From positions 1-64,000 of the forward strand of contig JAISHO010000049.1 in NCBI GenBank assembly GCA_031262485.1: DNA of 64,000 nucleotides. Reading direction: 5' to 3'. This document shows, piece by piece, positions 1 to 8,445 of the stretch. The position numbers and the translations under genes are program-made. Numbering within the stretch: position 1 is the stretch's first letter; each line of letters opens with the position of its first letter. Source of the stretch: Propionibacteriaceae bacterium (GTDB lineage: Bacteria; Actinomycetota; Actinomycetes; Propionibacteriales; Propionibacteriaceae). A model generated the notes under the pieces. It was not told the DNA's origin. It ran no database searches and saw only the letters and a program-made list of their open reading frames with translations.

Positions 1-1383
1 AATCAAGGTGAGGACCACCGTCGGCCTCAGGCGCGCTGGGACGCCTCCGGGGCCGAGGACCGCTTCGCCCGCGGCGCCGTGAGCGCGGTGGAGCTCCCGG
101 CGGGTCCAGGGCGCGAGGGCGCCACCGCCCGCGCTGCCTCCGCCCACACCTCTTCTCAACGTTCTGCTCGTCCCGGCTTCGACGCGGGCGCCTCGAGCGC
201 CAGACCGGGCGCCGAACCGGTCGTGAGAGACGCCCGTTCCGGCGCTGAAGCGCGCCCCGCCGCCGGCGCCCCGACGACACCGGCCCGGGCGGTGGCCAAA
301 CCGTCCTCCCGGGTGGCCGAGTCGGCGCTTCGCACCGCCCGCCCGGCTGAGGAGGCGCCCGCCGAACCGGTCGCTGACAAGCCCTGGCTGACCGGGCGTC
401 GTCCGTCGACTGGGCAAACGCCTGCGCCCTACACCCCCTCCGGTGGGGTCCGTCCCGAGGGCGGCCGCGGGACGAGTGGCACGGGGGAGCCCCGCGGGTA
501 TCGGCCCACTGGCAACGACCGATCGGGATCCTCGAGGGCGCCCTGGGAGGATCGTTCCGCCGCACGTGATCGTTCGACCGGTTCTGATCTCGGACGTGAT
601 CGCGCCTCGGCCTACGACCGCTCCACCGACTATGACCGCGGCACGCCCCGCCCTTCGACCACCCACGGACAGAACCCCGATCGCGATCCTGGAGGCGACC
701 GCCGCCCGAGCACGGGGCGGGAGACGCCCTACGGCTACGGCGACGACCGCAGCCGCGGCGATCACCGCGACGAGAGCCGTTCCCGCGACCGTGTCGATCG
801 TGATCTCGCAGGATCGCGCGATCCAGGTCGAGGCCGAGACCGCGTTCCGGCCTCCTCCGATGGCGATGATCGTTCCCGGGCGAGGTGGGACGCGACCCCC
901 GGATCCGGCGGCGCCCGTTCCTCGGCTCAGGCGGCGGATCGATCCCGTTCCTCCAGTCAACGCCCGGCCTTCGACGATTCGTCATCGACCCGCCCTTGGA
1001 ACGGCTTCTCTGATTCAGGGGTCCGTCCCAGCGCGTCGGACGGGTGGCGTCCCTCCGGCGGCTATCCGGTCGGCGAGGAGCGGGGACGCTCCGGATCGGT
1101 GGATCCGACTTCGGCCTCCTCCAGCAGGCCTCGGCCGGCGGGGGAATCGGGCTCCCGTCCGTCCTCGGGATCGGGCCAGAGCGAGGTCTACGGCGCCGCG
1201 TCCTCGCGCACCCGGCGTCCGGCGCGCGATCCCCGCCCTGAGACGGGGGAGACCTACGCCGCCAGCAGTTATTCCGATTCACCCGAGACGTACAGCGCAG
1301 ACTCGTACACCGCCTCGATCCCACGTCCGGGCGAGACGACGAGACCCTATGGGGAGAACACGCGGAGGGATTCTCGTCGATGA
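1..1383 (+). CDS. C-terminal part of a low-complexity Arg/Ser/Pro/Gly-rich protein (5' truncated)
   Basis: The reading frame is open from base 1, so the start lies outside the window; a GTG at 79 is only the first in-window start codon. The visible ~460 residues are almost entirely disordered: an Ala/Pro/Arg-rich part, then a long RD/RS/DR-rich tract with recurring RDR, DRS and YDR units, then a Ser/Pro/Tyr tail. No folded domain is visible here. The TGA overlaps the ATG of the following ABC-2 permease (ATGA), so the two are translationally coupled. By inference the missing N-terminus could be the ABC ATPase partner carrying an unusual tail, or another membrane-associated partner. A 559-codon frame on the same strand overlaps it, but this frame fits the downstream coupling. 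Confidence 0.6.
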   Translation, partial: NQGEDHRRPQARWDASGAEDRFARGAVSAVELPAGPGREGATARAASAHTSSQRSARPGFDAGASSARPGAEPVVRDARSGAEARPAAGAPTTPARAVAKPSSRVAESALRTARPAEEAPAEPVADKPWLTGRRPSTGQTPAPYTPSGGVRPEGGRGTSGTGEPRGYRPTGNDRSGSSRAPWEDRSAARDRSTGSDLGRDRASAYDRSTDYDRGTPRPSTTHGQNPDRDPGGDRRPSTGRETPYGYGDDRSRGDHRDESRSRDRVDRDLAGSRDPGRGRDRVPASSDGDDRSRARWDATPGSGGARSSAQAADRSRSSSQRPAFDDSSSTRPWNGFSDSGVRPSASDGWRPSGGYPVGEERGRSGSVDPTSASSSRPRPAGESGSRPSSGSGQSEVYGAASSRTRRPARDPRPETGETYAASSYSDSPETYSADSYTASIPRPGETTRPYGENTRRDSRR

Positions 1384-2276
1384 AGCTTGTCTACTCGCTC
1401 ATGATTCGCAATCTGCGGGTCTTCACGCGCGACCGCCTGACGGTCTTCTTCGCCATGCTCGCGCCGCTCATCATGTTCATCCTCTTCTTGCTCTTCTTCC
1501 GACAGACGACGGCCAACGTCATCATGCTGTATTTCCAGACGGCGACGTCGGCCGACGCCTATGGGGCCTGCGACGCCTGGCTCTTCGCCAGCGTCGTCAC
1601 CTTGTCGACCTTCACCTCGAGTCTCGGCATGCTCAACGGCTTCGTCGAGGACCGGGCGGTCGGGCGCTTCTCCGACTATCTCGTCGCCCCCTTGGAGCGA
1701 TGGCAACTGACCGTCGGATACATCCTGTCGACCCTCATCGTCTCCTTCCTCATCTCCGTCGGCCTGCTCGTCCTCGGGCAGATCTGGGCGCTCTTCGGCG
1801 GCCAGGCGCTCCTGCCACCGGGCACCCTGGTGCGCGCGCTCCTGTGCATCTTCCTCTCCGCCCTCGTCTTCTCCAGTTTCAACACCCTGTGGGTGACCTT
1901 CCTGCCCACCCCCGGCGCCTTCGCCGGTTACGCCATCATCACGGGCACCGCCATCGGCTTCGTCGCCTTCTGCTACGTCCCGCCGCAGATGCTTTCTCCC
2001 GGGCTCACCAACGTCCTCTCCTGCCTGCCCTTCGCTCAGGCCGCCGCGCTCGTCCGCGATCCCATGACCAACCCCGGCCTCGAGCGCCTCATCGACACGG
2101 TGCCCTACGACGACATCCGTGAATGGGCCGGTCCCATGGTCCGCGATTCCCTCGGCATCAGCGTCGAAGTCGGCGGCCACACCCTGTCCAACGGCCTCAT
2201 CGTCGTCATCCTCCTCGCGCTGACCGCCGTCTTCTCCCTCATCGGGTCCTGGCGGATGGGAAAGATCATCCGATAG
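1380..2276 (+). CDS. ABC-2 type transporter permease
   Basis: A 298-residue polytopic membrane protein. A hydrophobic segment near residues 20-40 follows a short basic N-terminus (RNLRVFTRDR), as is typical of ABC-2 permeases that move drugs, lipids or polysaccharides. About six membrane spans can be drawn, with an extracytoplasmic loop near residues 215-255 before the last helix. The ATG overlaps the preceding stop. The ATP-binding subunit is not visible as a folded domain in the window and must lie upstream or be the truncated gene's missing N-terminus. Substrate cannot be told from sequence. Confidence 0.85.
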   Translation: MKLVYSLMIRNLRVFTRDRLTVFFAMLAPLIMFILFLLFFRQTTANVIMLYFQTATSADAYGACDAWLFASVVTLSTFTSSLGMLNGFVEDRAVGRFSDYLVAPLERWQLTVGYILSTLIVSFLISVGLLVLGQIWALFGGQALLPPGTLVRALLCIFLSALVFSSFNTLWVTFLPTPGAFAGYAIITGTAIGFVAFCYVPPQMLSPGLTNVLSCLPFAQAAALVRDPMTNPGLERLIDTVPYDDIREWAGPMVRDSLGISVEVGGHTLSNGLIVVILLALTAVFSLIGSWRMGKIIR

Positions 2277-2293
2277 TCACTACGATCGGGTCC

Positions 2294-3298
2294 ATGGAAT
2301 CACGCGTATTAGGGTCAACAGGTCGTAGTGTCTCCGTCATCGGGTTGGGCACCTGGCAGTTCGGCGGAGATTGGGGGGATGTCTCCGAGCAGACCGCTCT
2401 CGACGTGCTCCACGCCGGCGTCGACAGCGGGGTCACCTTGCTCGACACCGCCGACGTCTACGGCGACGGGCGCTCTGAGCAGATCATCGGGCGCTTCCTC
2501 AGGGAGATCGGCGCCGAGGCGGCTGCGAAACTGACGGTCATCACGAAGATGGGGCGTCGCGCCCAACCACATGTGGCCGAGGCCTACACCTACGAGAATT
2601 TCAAAGCCTGGACGGATCGCTCACGGGCCAACCTTGGTTTCGACACCCTTCCGCTCGTCCAGTTGCATTGCCCGCCGACGGCGGTGTACTCCCGCGACTC
2701 CGTCTACGACGCCCTCGACCGGCTCGTCGCCGAGAAGGCGATCGCGGCCTATGGCGTCTCCGTCGAGACGGCGGCCGAGGCCCTCACAGCCCTCGAGCAC
2801 CCCGGGGTGGCCTCGATCCAGATCATCGCCAATATCTTGCGCCGCAAGCCCGTCGAGACGGTCTTCCCGAGGGCTCAGGCCCAAGGCGTCGGCATCATCG
2901 TCCGCGTGCCGTTGGCCTCCGGGCTGCTCACCGGCAAGATCACACGCACGACGGTCTTCGCGCCGACCGACCACCGCAACTACAACCGCCATGGTGAATC
3001 CTTCGATGTCGGCGAGACCTTCTCCGGCGTCCCCTTCGAGGACGGCGTCGCCGCCGGAGCGGAGATGGTTCGGATCGCGGCCGATCTGCCGGGCTCCCCG
3101 ACGCCGGCGCAGGTCGCCTTGCGCTGGGTCGTCGACCAACCGGGCGTCACCACCGTCATCCCCGGCGCCAGCCGCCCCGAGCAAGCCCAGGCCAACGCGG
3201 CGGCCGCCGATCTGGCCCCGTTGAGCCAGGAGACGTTGACGGAACTGGCCGGGCTCTACACCACCTACGCCGAGCCCTTCGTCGCCGATCGGTGGTGA
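2294..3298 (+). CDS. Aldo/keto reductase
   Basis: A 334-residue NAD(P)H-dependent aldo/keto reductase. The start is the ATG at 2294, where the family's N-terminus begins (MESRVLGSTGRSVSVIGLGT). The catalytic set is visible: Asp and Tyr in LLDTADVYG, Lys in TVITKMGR, His in VQLHCPP. The C-terminal cofactor segment reads TTVIPGASRPEQAQAN. Length is normal for the AKR barrel. It follows the permease by 17 bases but is functionally unrelated, and a terminator hairpin closes it. Substrate unknown. Confidence 0.9.
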   Translation: MESRVLGSTGRSVSVIGLGTWQFGGDWGDVSEQTALDVLHAGVDSGVTLLDTADVYGDGRSEQIIGRFLREIGAEAAAKLTVITKMGRRAQPHVAEAYTYENFKAWTDRSRANLGFDTLPLVQLHCPPTAVYSRDSVYDALDRLVAEKAIAAYGVSVETAAEALTALEHPGVASIQIIANILRRKPVETVFPRAQAQGVGIIVRVPLASGLLTGKITRTTVFAPTDHRNYNRHGESFDVGETFSGVPFEDGVAAGAEMVRIAADLPGSPTPAQVALRWVVDQPGVTTVIPGASRPEQAQANAAAADLAPLSQETLTELAGLYTTYAEPFVADRW

Positions 3299-3319
3299 GT
3301 GACGCGATCTGATCGCCGA

Positions 3320-3358
3320 CGGCTCTCCGGGGAATGTTTCTCCGGGGAGCCGTCTTCT
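3320..3358 (+). terminator. Rho-independent terminator after aldo/keto reductase
   Basis: An 11-bp stem (CGGCTCTCCGG / CCGGGGAGCCG, one G-T wobble) closes a loop of about 11 bases, and a T-rich stretch (TCTTCTT) follows. It sits 22 bases after the stop codon. Confidence 0.75.
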
Positions 3359-3459
3359 TCCTCCCCGAAAGAGAGGCGGACGCGATGCGACCCGTCGGTC
3401 CGCCCTCCATCGGCCCAGAAATCCGCCCTCTGGACCATCACCAAGTTGAAGTGCATGTT

Positions 3460-3486
3460 TTCCCTTGGAGGGAAGCGGGGTACGAT
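3460..3486 (+). promoter_or_regulatory. Possible promoter with palindrome upstream of the histidine kinase
   Basis: TTCCC-TTGGA-GGGAA (3460-3474) is an inverted repeat six bases before a -10-like TACGAT (3481-3486). A related block, CCTGGAGGGAAG, recurs near 3537-3548. No good -35 is seen. The rest of 3359-3607 holds no gene I can support. Confidence 0.35.
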
Positions 3487-3607
3487 GATCCTGTGCCGTC
3501 ATTCAGCTCCTTCCCCCCGGCCATAGACGTGGCCGCCCTGGAGGGAAGGTTGATAACAACGGCAGTGGTTTGTGGTGTGTTTGCCCCGGCGGGGAGGTGG
3601 TGTGGCG

Positions 3608-4867
3608 ATGCGCGCCTTCCTTGAGCGATTCCGCAACCCATCGGCCACCCACGACGATTGGATCCTCGACGGCACGATGACGGGGATCGGGCTGGTCCTC
3701 CACCTCATCGTCAGCCTCGTCCTCCTCTCCTCGATCTTGGGCGGAACGATCACCGCCTCCTGGGTGGTCGCGCTCTTCGTCGGCTCCGCCGTCTTCCTCT
3801 CGTATTGGTTGCGACACCACTATCCCGAACTGTTCCTCATCGGTGTCTTCGTCGGTAACGCCATTCTCCTCGTCGCCCCTTACCCGACAGCCGCCTACCT
3901 CGTCCTCATCGCCGCAGTCTACGATTTCGCCCACTGGTACGCCCCGCCTCGGGTGCGCCTCGGGCTGATCGTCGGCTTGGTCTTCGCTCTTGTCGCCCCG
4001 TTGATCTGGTGGTTCTCCAAGACCTTCGGTGACGGATACTGGATGGCGATCATCTTCGCCGCAATCCTCGTCGCCGCCGTCATCACGGCCTATTCCATGG
4101 GCCGACGCACCCACGACGTCGAGGAGGCCCGGGTCAAACAGGCGGTCGCCGAGGAGGACCGCCGGCGGGTCGAGATCATGGAGTTACAGGCTGAGAAGCG
4201 CGGCGCCGAGGTCCGCATCCGCACCGACATCGCCCGGGAGCTGCACGACATCGTCGCCCACTCGATCTCCGTCATGGTCGTCCAAGCCGAAGGCGGACGG
4301 GCGCTGGCCTACAAATCGTCCGATCAAGCCGCCAGTGTGCTCGACACCATCGCGGACACGGGGCGCGAGGCGTTGACCGAGATGCGCCGGATCGTGCGAG
4401 TGCTGCGCTCCGACGCCGTCGACGAGGAAGCCCGGATCGCCTCGCCGAGGATCGCCGAGATCCCCGTCCTGGCGGAACGGGCCGGCGCGTCGCTCACCGT
4501 CATCGGGTCTCCCGTCCCCGTCAAAGACGGTTTGGCCCTGACGATCTACCGGGTCATTCAGGAAGCGTTGACGAACGCTCTCAAACACGCCGGGCCGAAT
4601 AGCCGACCTGTCGTGGAAATGCGCTGGGAGCCTGACGAGGTGACCGTTACGATCACTAATAAAGGAACCGGCCGGTCGAGCGTCTCCGACCATCGTGGCT
4701 CCGGACTCATCGGCATGGCCGAGCGAGTCCAGGCCCATGAGGGCGACCTCAAGACCGGTCCCACCAAAGGAGGCGGATTCAAGGTATGGGCGCGATTCCC
4801 ACTGGTGGCAGCGTCACCGAATCAGAACGCGGCGTTCAACCAGGCGTCGTTGGTCACGAGCCGATGA
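3608..4867 (+). CDS. Two-component sensor histidine kinase, NarL/DesK type (HisKA_3)
   Basis: A 419-residue membrane sensor kinase. Residues about 15-155 hold several hydrophobic spans (4-5) with little extracellular domain, so it probably senses a membrane or cytoplasmic cue. A short coiled coil (about 160-205) leads to the HisKA_3 box ARELHDIVAHSISV with the phospho-acceptor His near residue 212, then a HATPase_c domain with N-box QEALTNALKHAG and G-box GSGLIGMAERV. ATG 3608 is chosen for the GGGGAGG ribosome site 10 bases before it; GTG 3602 is an in-frame alternative. It overlaps the response-regulator start by four bases (ATGA), so kinase and regulator form one operon. Signal unknown. 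Confidence 0.9.
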   Translation: MRAFLERFRNPSATHDDWILDGTMTGIGLVLHLIVSLVLLSSILGGTITASWVVALFVGSAVFLSYWLRHHYPELFLIGVFVGNAILLVAPYPTAAYLVLIAAVYDFAHWYAPPRVRLGLIVGLVFALVAPLIWWFSKTFGDGYWMAIIFAAILVAAVITAYSMGRRTHDVEEARVKQAVAEEDRRRVEIMELQAEKRGAEVRIRTDIARELHDIVAHSISVMVVQAEGGRALAYKSSDQAASVLDTIADTGREALTEMRRIVRVLRSDAVDEEARIASPRIAEIPVLAERAGASLTVIGSPVPVKDGLALTIYRVIQEALTNALKHAGPNSRPVVEMRWEPDEVTVTITNKGTGRSSVSDHRGSGLIGMAERVQAHEGDLKTGPTKGGGFKVWARFPLVAASPNQNAAFNQASLVTSR

Positions 4868-5700
4868 GGCGGGGCGCTCCGGCCCGCACGTCCGCCGCTC
4901 CCTTGCGAGCGGGGGAACCACGGCCGAATCCTCGTTCCGCCCGGAGCTCGGCCGGTCGGCCGGGCGCTCCCGCGGGGTACCGCGGGCCCGCTCCGACGCG
5001 TTCCTCGGCTGCCTCGGGCGGCCCGACGACCGCTCCGTCCTCGTCGGTCATCAAGGTCATGCTCGTCGACGATCAGGCCCTCATCCGCTCCGGTTTCCGC
5101 ATGATGATCGAGGCCGAGAGCGATATCGAGGTCGTGGCCGAGGCCAACAATGGCCAGGAGGCCTTCGATCTGTGCGCCAAGGTGCCCTGCGACGTCATCG
5201 TCATGGACATCCGCATGCCCGTCCTCGACGGGGTCGAGGCGACCTCGCGCATCCTCGCCGTCCATCACGACGTCCGCATCGTCATCCTCACGACCTTCGA
5301 CTCCGATGAATATGTCTTCGCTGCGCTGCGGGCCGGCGCCTCGGGTTTCCTCCTCAAGGACGCCCGGGCGACCGAGTTGATCGACGCCATCCGTTCGGTC
5401 GCCTCGGGTGAGGCCGTCGTCGCGCCATCGGCCACCAAGAGGCTCCTCGAACAGTTCATCCCGACGATGGAGCAGCCTCCCGCCCGGGAGGACCCCCGCC
5501 TGTCCCTGCTGACCGACCGGGAGCGCGACGTCCTCATCGAGATCGCCCGCGGGGCGACCAACGCTGAGATCGCCGTCCGCCTCACCATGGCCGAGGGCAC
5601 CGTCAAGACGCATATCAACCGCATCTTGTCGAAGCTGCAGATCCGTGACCGGGTCGGGCTCGTCCTCTTCTCCTACGACGTCGGCCTCATCAAGCGCTGA
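4864..5700 (+). CDS. NarL/FixJ-family response regulator
   Basis: A 278-residue DNA-binding response regulator coupled to the kinase by an ATGA overlap. Residues about 62-180 form the receiver domain: acidic pair VDD (69-70), phospho-acceptor Asp115 in VIVMDIRMP, Thr in ILTTFDSD and Lys in FLLKDA. A LuxR-type helix-turn-helix follows near 215-275 (TDRERDVLIEIARGATNAEI, then EGTVKTHINRIL). Unusually, the first ~60 residues are a disordered Arg/Pro/Ala/Ser-rich leader not normal for the family. A later start would be needed to remove it, but no good ATG or GTG with a ribosome site precedes the receiver domain. Targets unknown; the next gene downstream or its own promoter are candidates. Confidence 0.9.
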   Translation: MRRGAPARTSAAPLRAGEPRPNPRSARSSAGRPGAPAGYRGPAPTRSSAASGGPTTAPSSSVIKVMLVDDQALIRSGFRMMIEAESDIEVVAEANNGQEAFDLCAKVPCDVIVMDIRMPVLDGVEATSRILAVHHDVRIVILTTFDSDEYVFAALRAGASGFLLKDARATELIDAIRSVASGEAVVAPSATKRLLEQFIPTMEQPPAREDPRLSLLTDRERDVLIEIARGATNAEIAVRLTMAEGTVKTHINRILSKLQIRDRVGLVLFSYDVGLIKR

Positions 5701-5717
5701 CGTTCCCCGGGGTCCAT

Positions 5718-5806
5718 CCCGCGTCACGAGCGTGGCTGTGTGACCCTCATCACCGCCGTCGTCCTCCTCGGCCGTCTTTCCCGTGTCACGAGCGTCGCTG
5801 TGGGAC
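5718..5806 (+). repeat. Two 27-bp direct repeats
   Basis: 5718-5744 and 5780-5806 match at 24 of 27 positions; both contain GTCACGAGCGT and end in GAC. The first copy also carries GTCAC...GTGAC arms. Two copies only, 62 bases apart, so this is not a CRISPR array. Function unknown; possibly a small duplication. Confidence 0.6.
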
Positions 5807-5848
5807 GCCATCGACGCGGTCGCTCCGCCTTCGTGGCGCGCCTCGATC

Positions 5849-5857
5849 GGGGGGGGG
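5849..5857 (+). other. Homopolymeric G9 tract
   Basis: Nine consecutive G bases lie about 100 bases before the start of the downstream membrane protein. Such tracts can be slippage-prone. No proof of variability can be had from a single sequence. Confidence 0.5.
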
Positions 5858-5899
5858 CGCTCGCCGCGACTCCTCCGATGAGAGGGCGGTGTGAGCCGG

Positions 5900-5915
5900 T
5901 TCTGATTCCTCAGAA
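5900..5915 (+). promoter_or_regulatory. Palindrome TTCTGA-N4-TCAGAA upstream of membrane protein
   Basis: A perfect 6-bp inverted repeat with a 4-base spacer, 43 bases before the ATG at 5959. It could be an operator (for example for the adjacent response regulator) or a small hairpin. The 5701-5958 gap holds only this, the G9 tract and the direct repeats. Confidence 0.4.
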
Positions 5916-5958
5916 GGTTCTAAGACCAGTCTAAGAAATTGTGACCAAGCTATGAAGC

Positions 5959-6825
5959 ATGCCACATTTTGTCTCTCTCCTTGATGGGGATGTCGACGCT
6001 TCGGTCGCGACACACTCCCCGTCGGCTCCGGCCCGGGGCCACAGACGTCCCTCAGGGATCGAGGGACTGATCGATCACGCCCAGCGGATCATCCCGTTGT
6101 TGCGCCGCAGCCGAGTCGGCTGGCTCCTCTTCCTCTGCTTCGTCGCCGTCGATCTCGCTCTCGTGCCTGTCGCCGCCCTCCACATCTTTCGCGGCGATCC
6201 GGCTGAGTGGGTCTACGGATTAGGGGCTGACCGCACCTTCGGAGAGTTCTTCAACTACATCAAATTTTTCACCGCTATCGTCCTCTTCGCCGGGTTGGCC
6301 TGGCGTTCACGCTCGGGCCGACCGGTCTTCGTCTTCTACGCCTGCTTCTGCGCGGCCCTACTGATCGACGACGCGGTCTACCTCCACGAGAAAGCCGGAT
6401 GGTTCGTCGCCGGCCTCGTGCCCGAAGGGACGATCACCTTGTCGATCGCGCTCCAGATCGGCGAACTGGCATTCATGGGCCTCGTCGCCGCGGGCGCCGT
6501 CATCGCCTTCGCCGTCATCTATCGCCATGGTTCTCTCCAGTCGCGCTCACTGCAGACGACGATCGGGCTGGCTTTCGTGCCGTTCTTTTTTTTCGCCGTC
6601 GTCGTCGACACGTTCCATAACGTCGTCAACGACTACGCCACGTATGCCGTCAACGAGATCCTCGTCCTCATCGAGGATGGGGGAGAGCTGCCATCGGTCA
6701 GCCTCATCGTCGCTGTGGCCGTCGCCCTGTGCGCCCTCGTCCCCGATCGCCCTCGAGACGGCGCTCCGTCCGGCGCTGTTCCTTATTCCCCAGAGAAGGA
6801 AAACGCTGATCAGGCGCTCGTTTGA
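5959..6825 (+). CDS. Polytopic membrane protein of unknown function
   Basis: 288 residues: a ~45-residue soluble N-terminus, then about six to seven hydrophobic segments (about 53-75, 98-115, 122-138, 158-188, 200-218, 246-262). Polar residues lie in or beside the membrane helices: Asp137-Asp138 and His143-Glu144 (LLIDDAVYLHE), Glu169, Asp217 and His220 (VVDTFH), Glu239-Asp240 and Glu243. This spacing recalls membrane metal-dependent hydrolases of the CREST type, but that is inference only. A T8 run (6586-6593) encodes the FFFF in the fifth segment. It stands alone between the response regulator and glyA, and its ribosome site is weak. Confidence 0.75.
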   Translation: MPHFVSLLDGDVDASVATHSPSAPARGHRRPSGIEGLIDHAQRIIPLLRRSRVGWLLFLCFVAVDLALVPVAALHIFRGDPAEWVYGLGADRTFGEFFNYIKFFTAIVLFAGLAWRSRSGRPVFVFYACFCAALLIDDAVYLHEKAGWFVAGLVPEGTITLSIALQIGELAFMGLVAAGAVIAFAVIYRHGSLQSRSLQTTIGLAFVPFFFFAVVVDTFHNVVNDYATYAVNEILVLIEDGGELPSVSLIVAVAVALCALVPDRPRDGAPSGAVPYSPEKENADQALV

Positions 6826-6889
6826 CCTCCGCTTCCGATTGCTCACGAGCGTATGATGAGGGCGTTTCCTCGATCTTTAGGGAGTGACT

Positions 6890-8380
6890 GTGACCGACCC
6901 TGCTGAATCCACCACCGGAGTGGATCTCTCGGCGAACAACATCGATATCAATACCGCCGCCGCTCCGGTGTACCGGCAGATGCTCGACATCATCGCGGCT
7001 GTCGAGCCCCGGGTGGCCGAGGCGACCCGTCAGGAATTGGTCGACCAACGCGCCAGCCTCAAACTCATCGCCTCCGAGAACTACGCCTCCCTGCCCGTCC
7101 TCATGACGATGGGCACGTGGCTGTCGGACAAATACGCCGAAGGCACGATCGGGCACCGCTTCTACGCCGGGTGCCGCAACATCGACACCGTCGAAGCGGT
7201 CGCGGCCGAGCACGCCACCGCTTTGTTCGGGGCCGAGCACGCGTACGTTCAGCCGCACTCCGGCATCGACGCCAACCTCGTCGCTTACTGGGCGATCCTT
7301 CAGCATCGCGTCGAGTCACCCACCCTCGAACGGTTGGGCGCCGCCACTGTCAACGATCTGACGGAATCCGACTGGGAGGATCTGCGCCGCGAGTTCAACC
7401 GGCAGCGGGTCATGGGGATGTCGCTCGACGCCGGCGGTCACCTCACCCACGGGTTCCGCCACAACATCTCCGGCAAGATGTTCGAGCAGCACGCCTACGG
7501 CACCGATCCCACCACCGGGCTCATCGACTACGACGCCCTGCGTGAAGCGGCCCGTGAGTTCAAACCGCTCATCATCGTGGCCGGGTACTCGGCCTATCCC
7601 CGCCGGGTCAATTTCGCCCGCATGCGAGACATCGCCGACGAAGTCGGCGCCACCCTCATGGTCGACATGGCCCACTTCGCCGGACTCGTCGCCGGGAAGG
7701 TGTTCACCGGCGAAGAGAACCCGGTGCCTTACGCCCACGTCGTCTCCTCGACGACACACAAGTCTCTGCGCGGCCCGCGCGGCGGTTTCGTCCTCTCGAC
7801 GAAGGACTACGCCCCGGCGGTCGACAAGGGCTGCCCCATGGTGCTCGGCGGCCCGCTCGGTCACGTCATGGCCGCCAAGGCCCTGGCCTTCGCCGAAGCA
7901 CGCACCGCTGGTTTCCAGGCCTACGCCCAATCCGTCGCCGACAACGCGAAGGCTCTGGCCGAGGGTTTGCTGCGTCGGGGCGCCCAACTCGTCACCGGTG
8001 GCACGGACAACCACCTCGTCCTCATCGACGTCTCGAACTTCGGGTTGACGGGTCGGCAGGCCGAGTCGGCGCTGCTCGACTCTGGCATCGTGACCAACCG
8101 CAACTCGGTGCCACGCGACCCCAACGGCGCCTGGTACACGAGCGGGGTGCGGATCGGCACACCGGCGTTGACGACCCGGGGCTTCGGGGCCGCCGAGTTC
8201 GACACCGTCGCCGAGTTGATCGTCGACGTGCTGAAATCGACGACGCCGACGACGACCTCGGCCGGGGCGGCGAGCAAGGCGAAGTACACGATCGCCGACG
8301 GAGTGCCGGAGAAGACGATGAGCCGTTCGGCTGAGATCCTCGACGCCCACCCGCTCTATCCCGGGTTGACGCTCGACTGA
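6890..8380 (+). CDS. glyA: Serine hydroxymethyltransferase, long form
   Basis: A PLP enzyme that interconverts serine and glycine with tetrahydrofolate and feeds one-carbon metabolism. At ~496 residues it is longer than the usual ~420 form because of an N-terminal extension and an extra segment of about 35 residues (about 140-176, containing [18 protein letters not shown]). The core is intact: [25 protein letters not shown], the PLP lysine in [13 protein letters not shown], and GGTDNHL. GTG 6890 is chosen because AGGGAG lies five bases upstream; GTG 6884, two codons earlier, is possible. A -10-like TATGAT is at 6852-6857. The long form is shared, from family knowledge, with chlamydiae and a subset of actinobacteria. 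Confidence 0.96.
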   Translation: MTDPAESTTGVDLSANNIDINTAAAPVYRQMLDIIAAVEPRVAEATRQELVDQRASLKLIASENYASLPVLMTMGTWLSDKYAEGTIGHRFYAGCRNIDTVEAVAAEHATALFGAEHAYVQPHSGIDANLVAYWAILQHRVESPTLERLGAATVNDLTESDWEDLRREFNRQRVMGMSLDAGGHLTHGFRHNISGKMFEQHAYGTDPTTGLIDYDALREAAREFKPLIIVAGYSAYPRRVNFARMRDIADEVGATLMVDMAHFAGLVAGKVFTGEENPVPYAHVVSSTTHKSLRGPRGGFVLSTKDYAPAVDKGCPMVLGGPLGHVMAAKALAFAEARTAGFQAYAQSVADNAKALAEGLLRRGAQLVTGGTDNHLVLIDVSNFGLTGRQAESALLDSGIVTNRNSVPRDPNGAWYTSGVRIGTPALTTRGFGAAEFDTVAELIVDVLKSTTPTTTSAGAASKAKYTIADGVPEKTMSRSAEILDAHPLYPGLTLD

Positions 8381-8433
8381 CGCGGGCACGATGTCTCCCT
8401 CCACATTTCCCCCACGTCTTCCACGACGGCTGC

Positions 8434-8439
8434 TAGGCT
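8434..8439 (+). promoter_or_regulatory. -10 element of zinc peptidase gene (leaderless candidate)
   Basis: TAGGCT ends six bases before the GTG at 8446, a spacing that puts the transcription start on or next to the start codon. Confidence 0.45.
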
Positions 8440-8445
8440 GAAGAG

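Noticed and set aside
443-2122. 559-codon frame on the plus strand over the low-complexity gene and permease
   Set aside because: It runs in another frame through the clear ABC-2 permease and is Arg/Pro/Ala-rich nonsense typical of shadow frames in GC-rich DNA.
5718-5806. CRISPR-like repeat pair
   Set aside because: Only two copies with three mismatches, no third unit and no cas genes.
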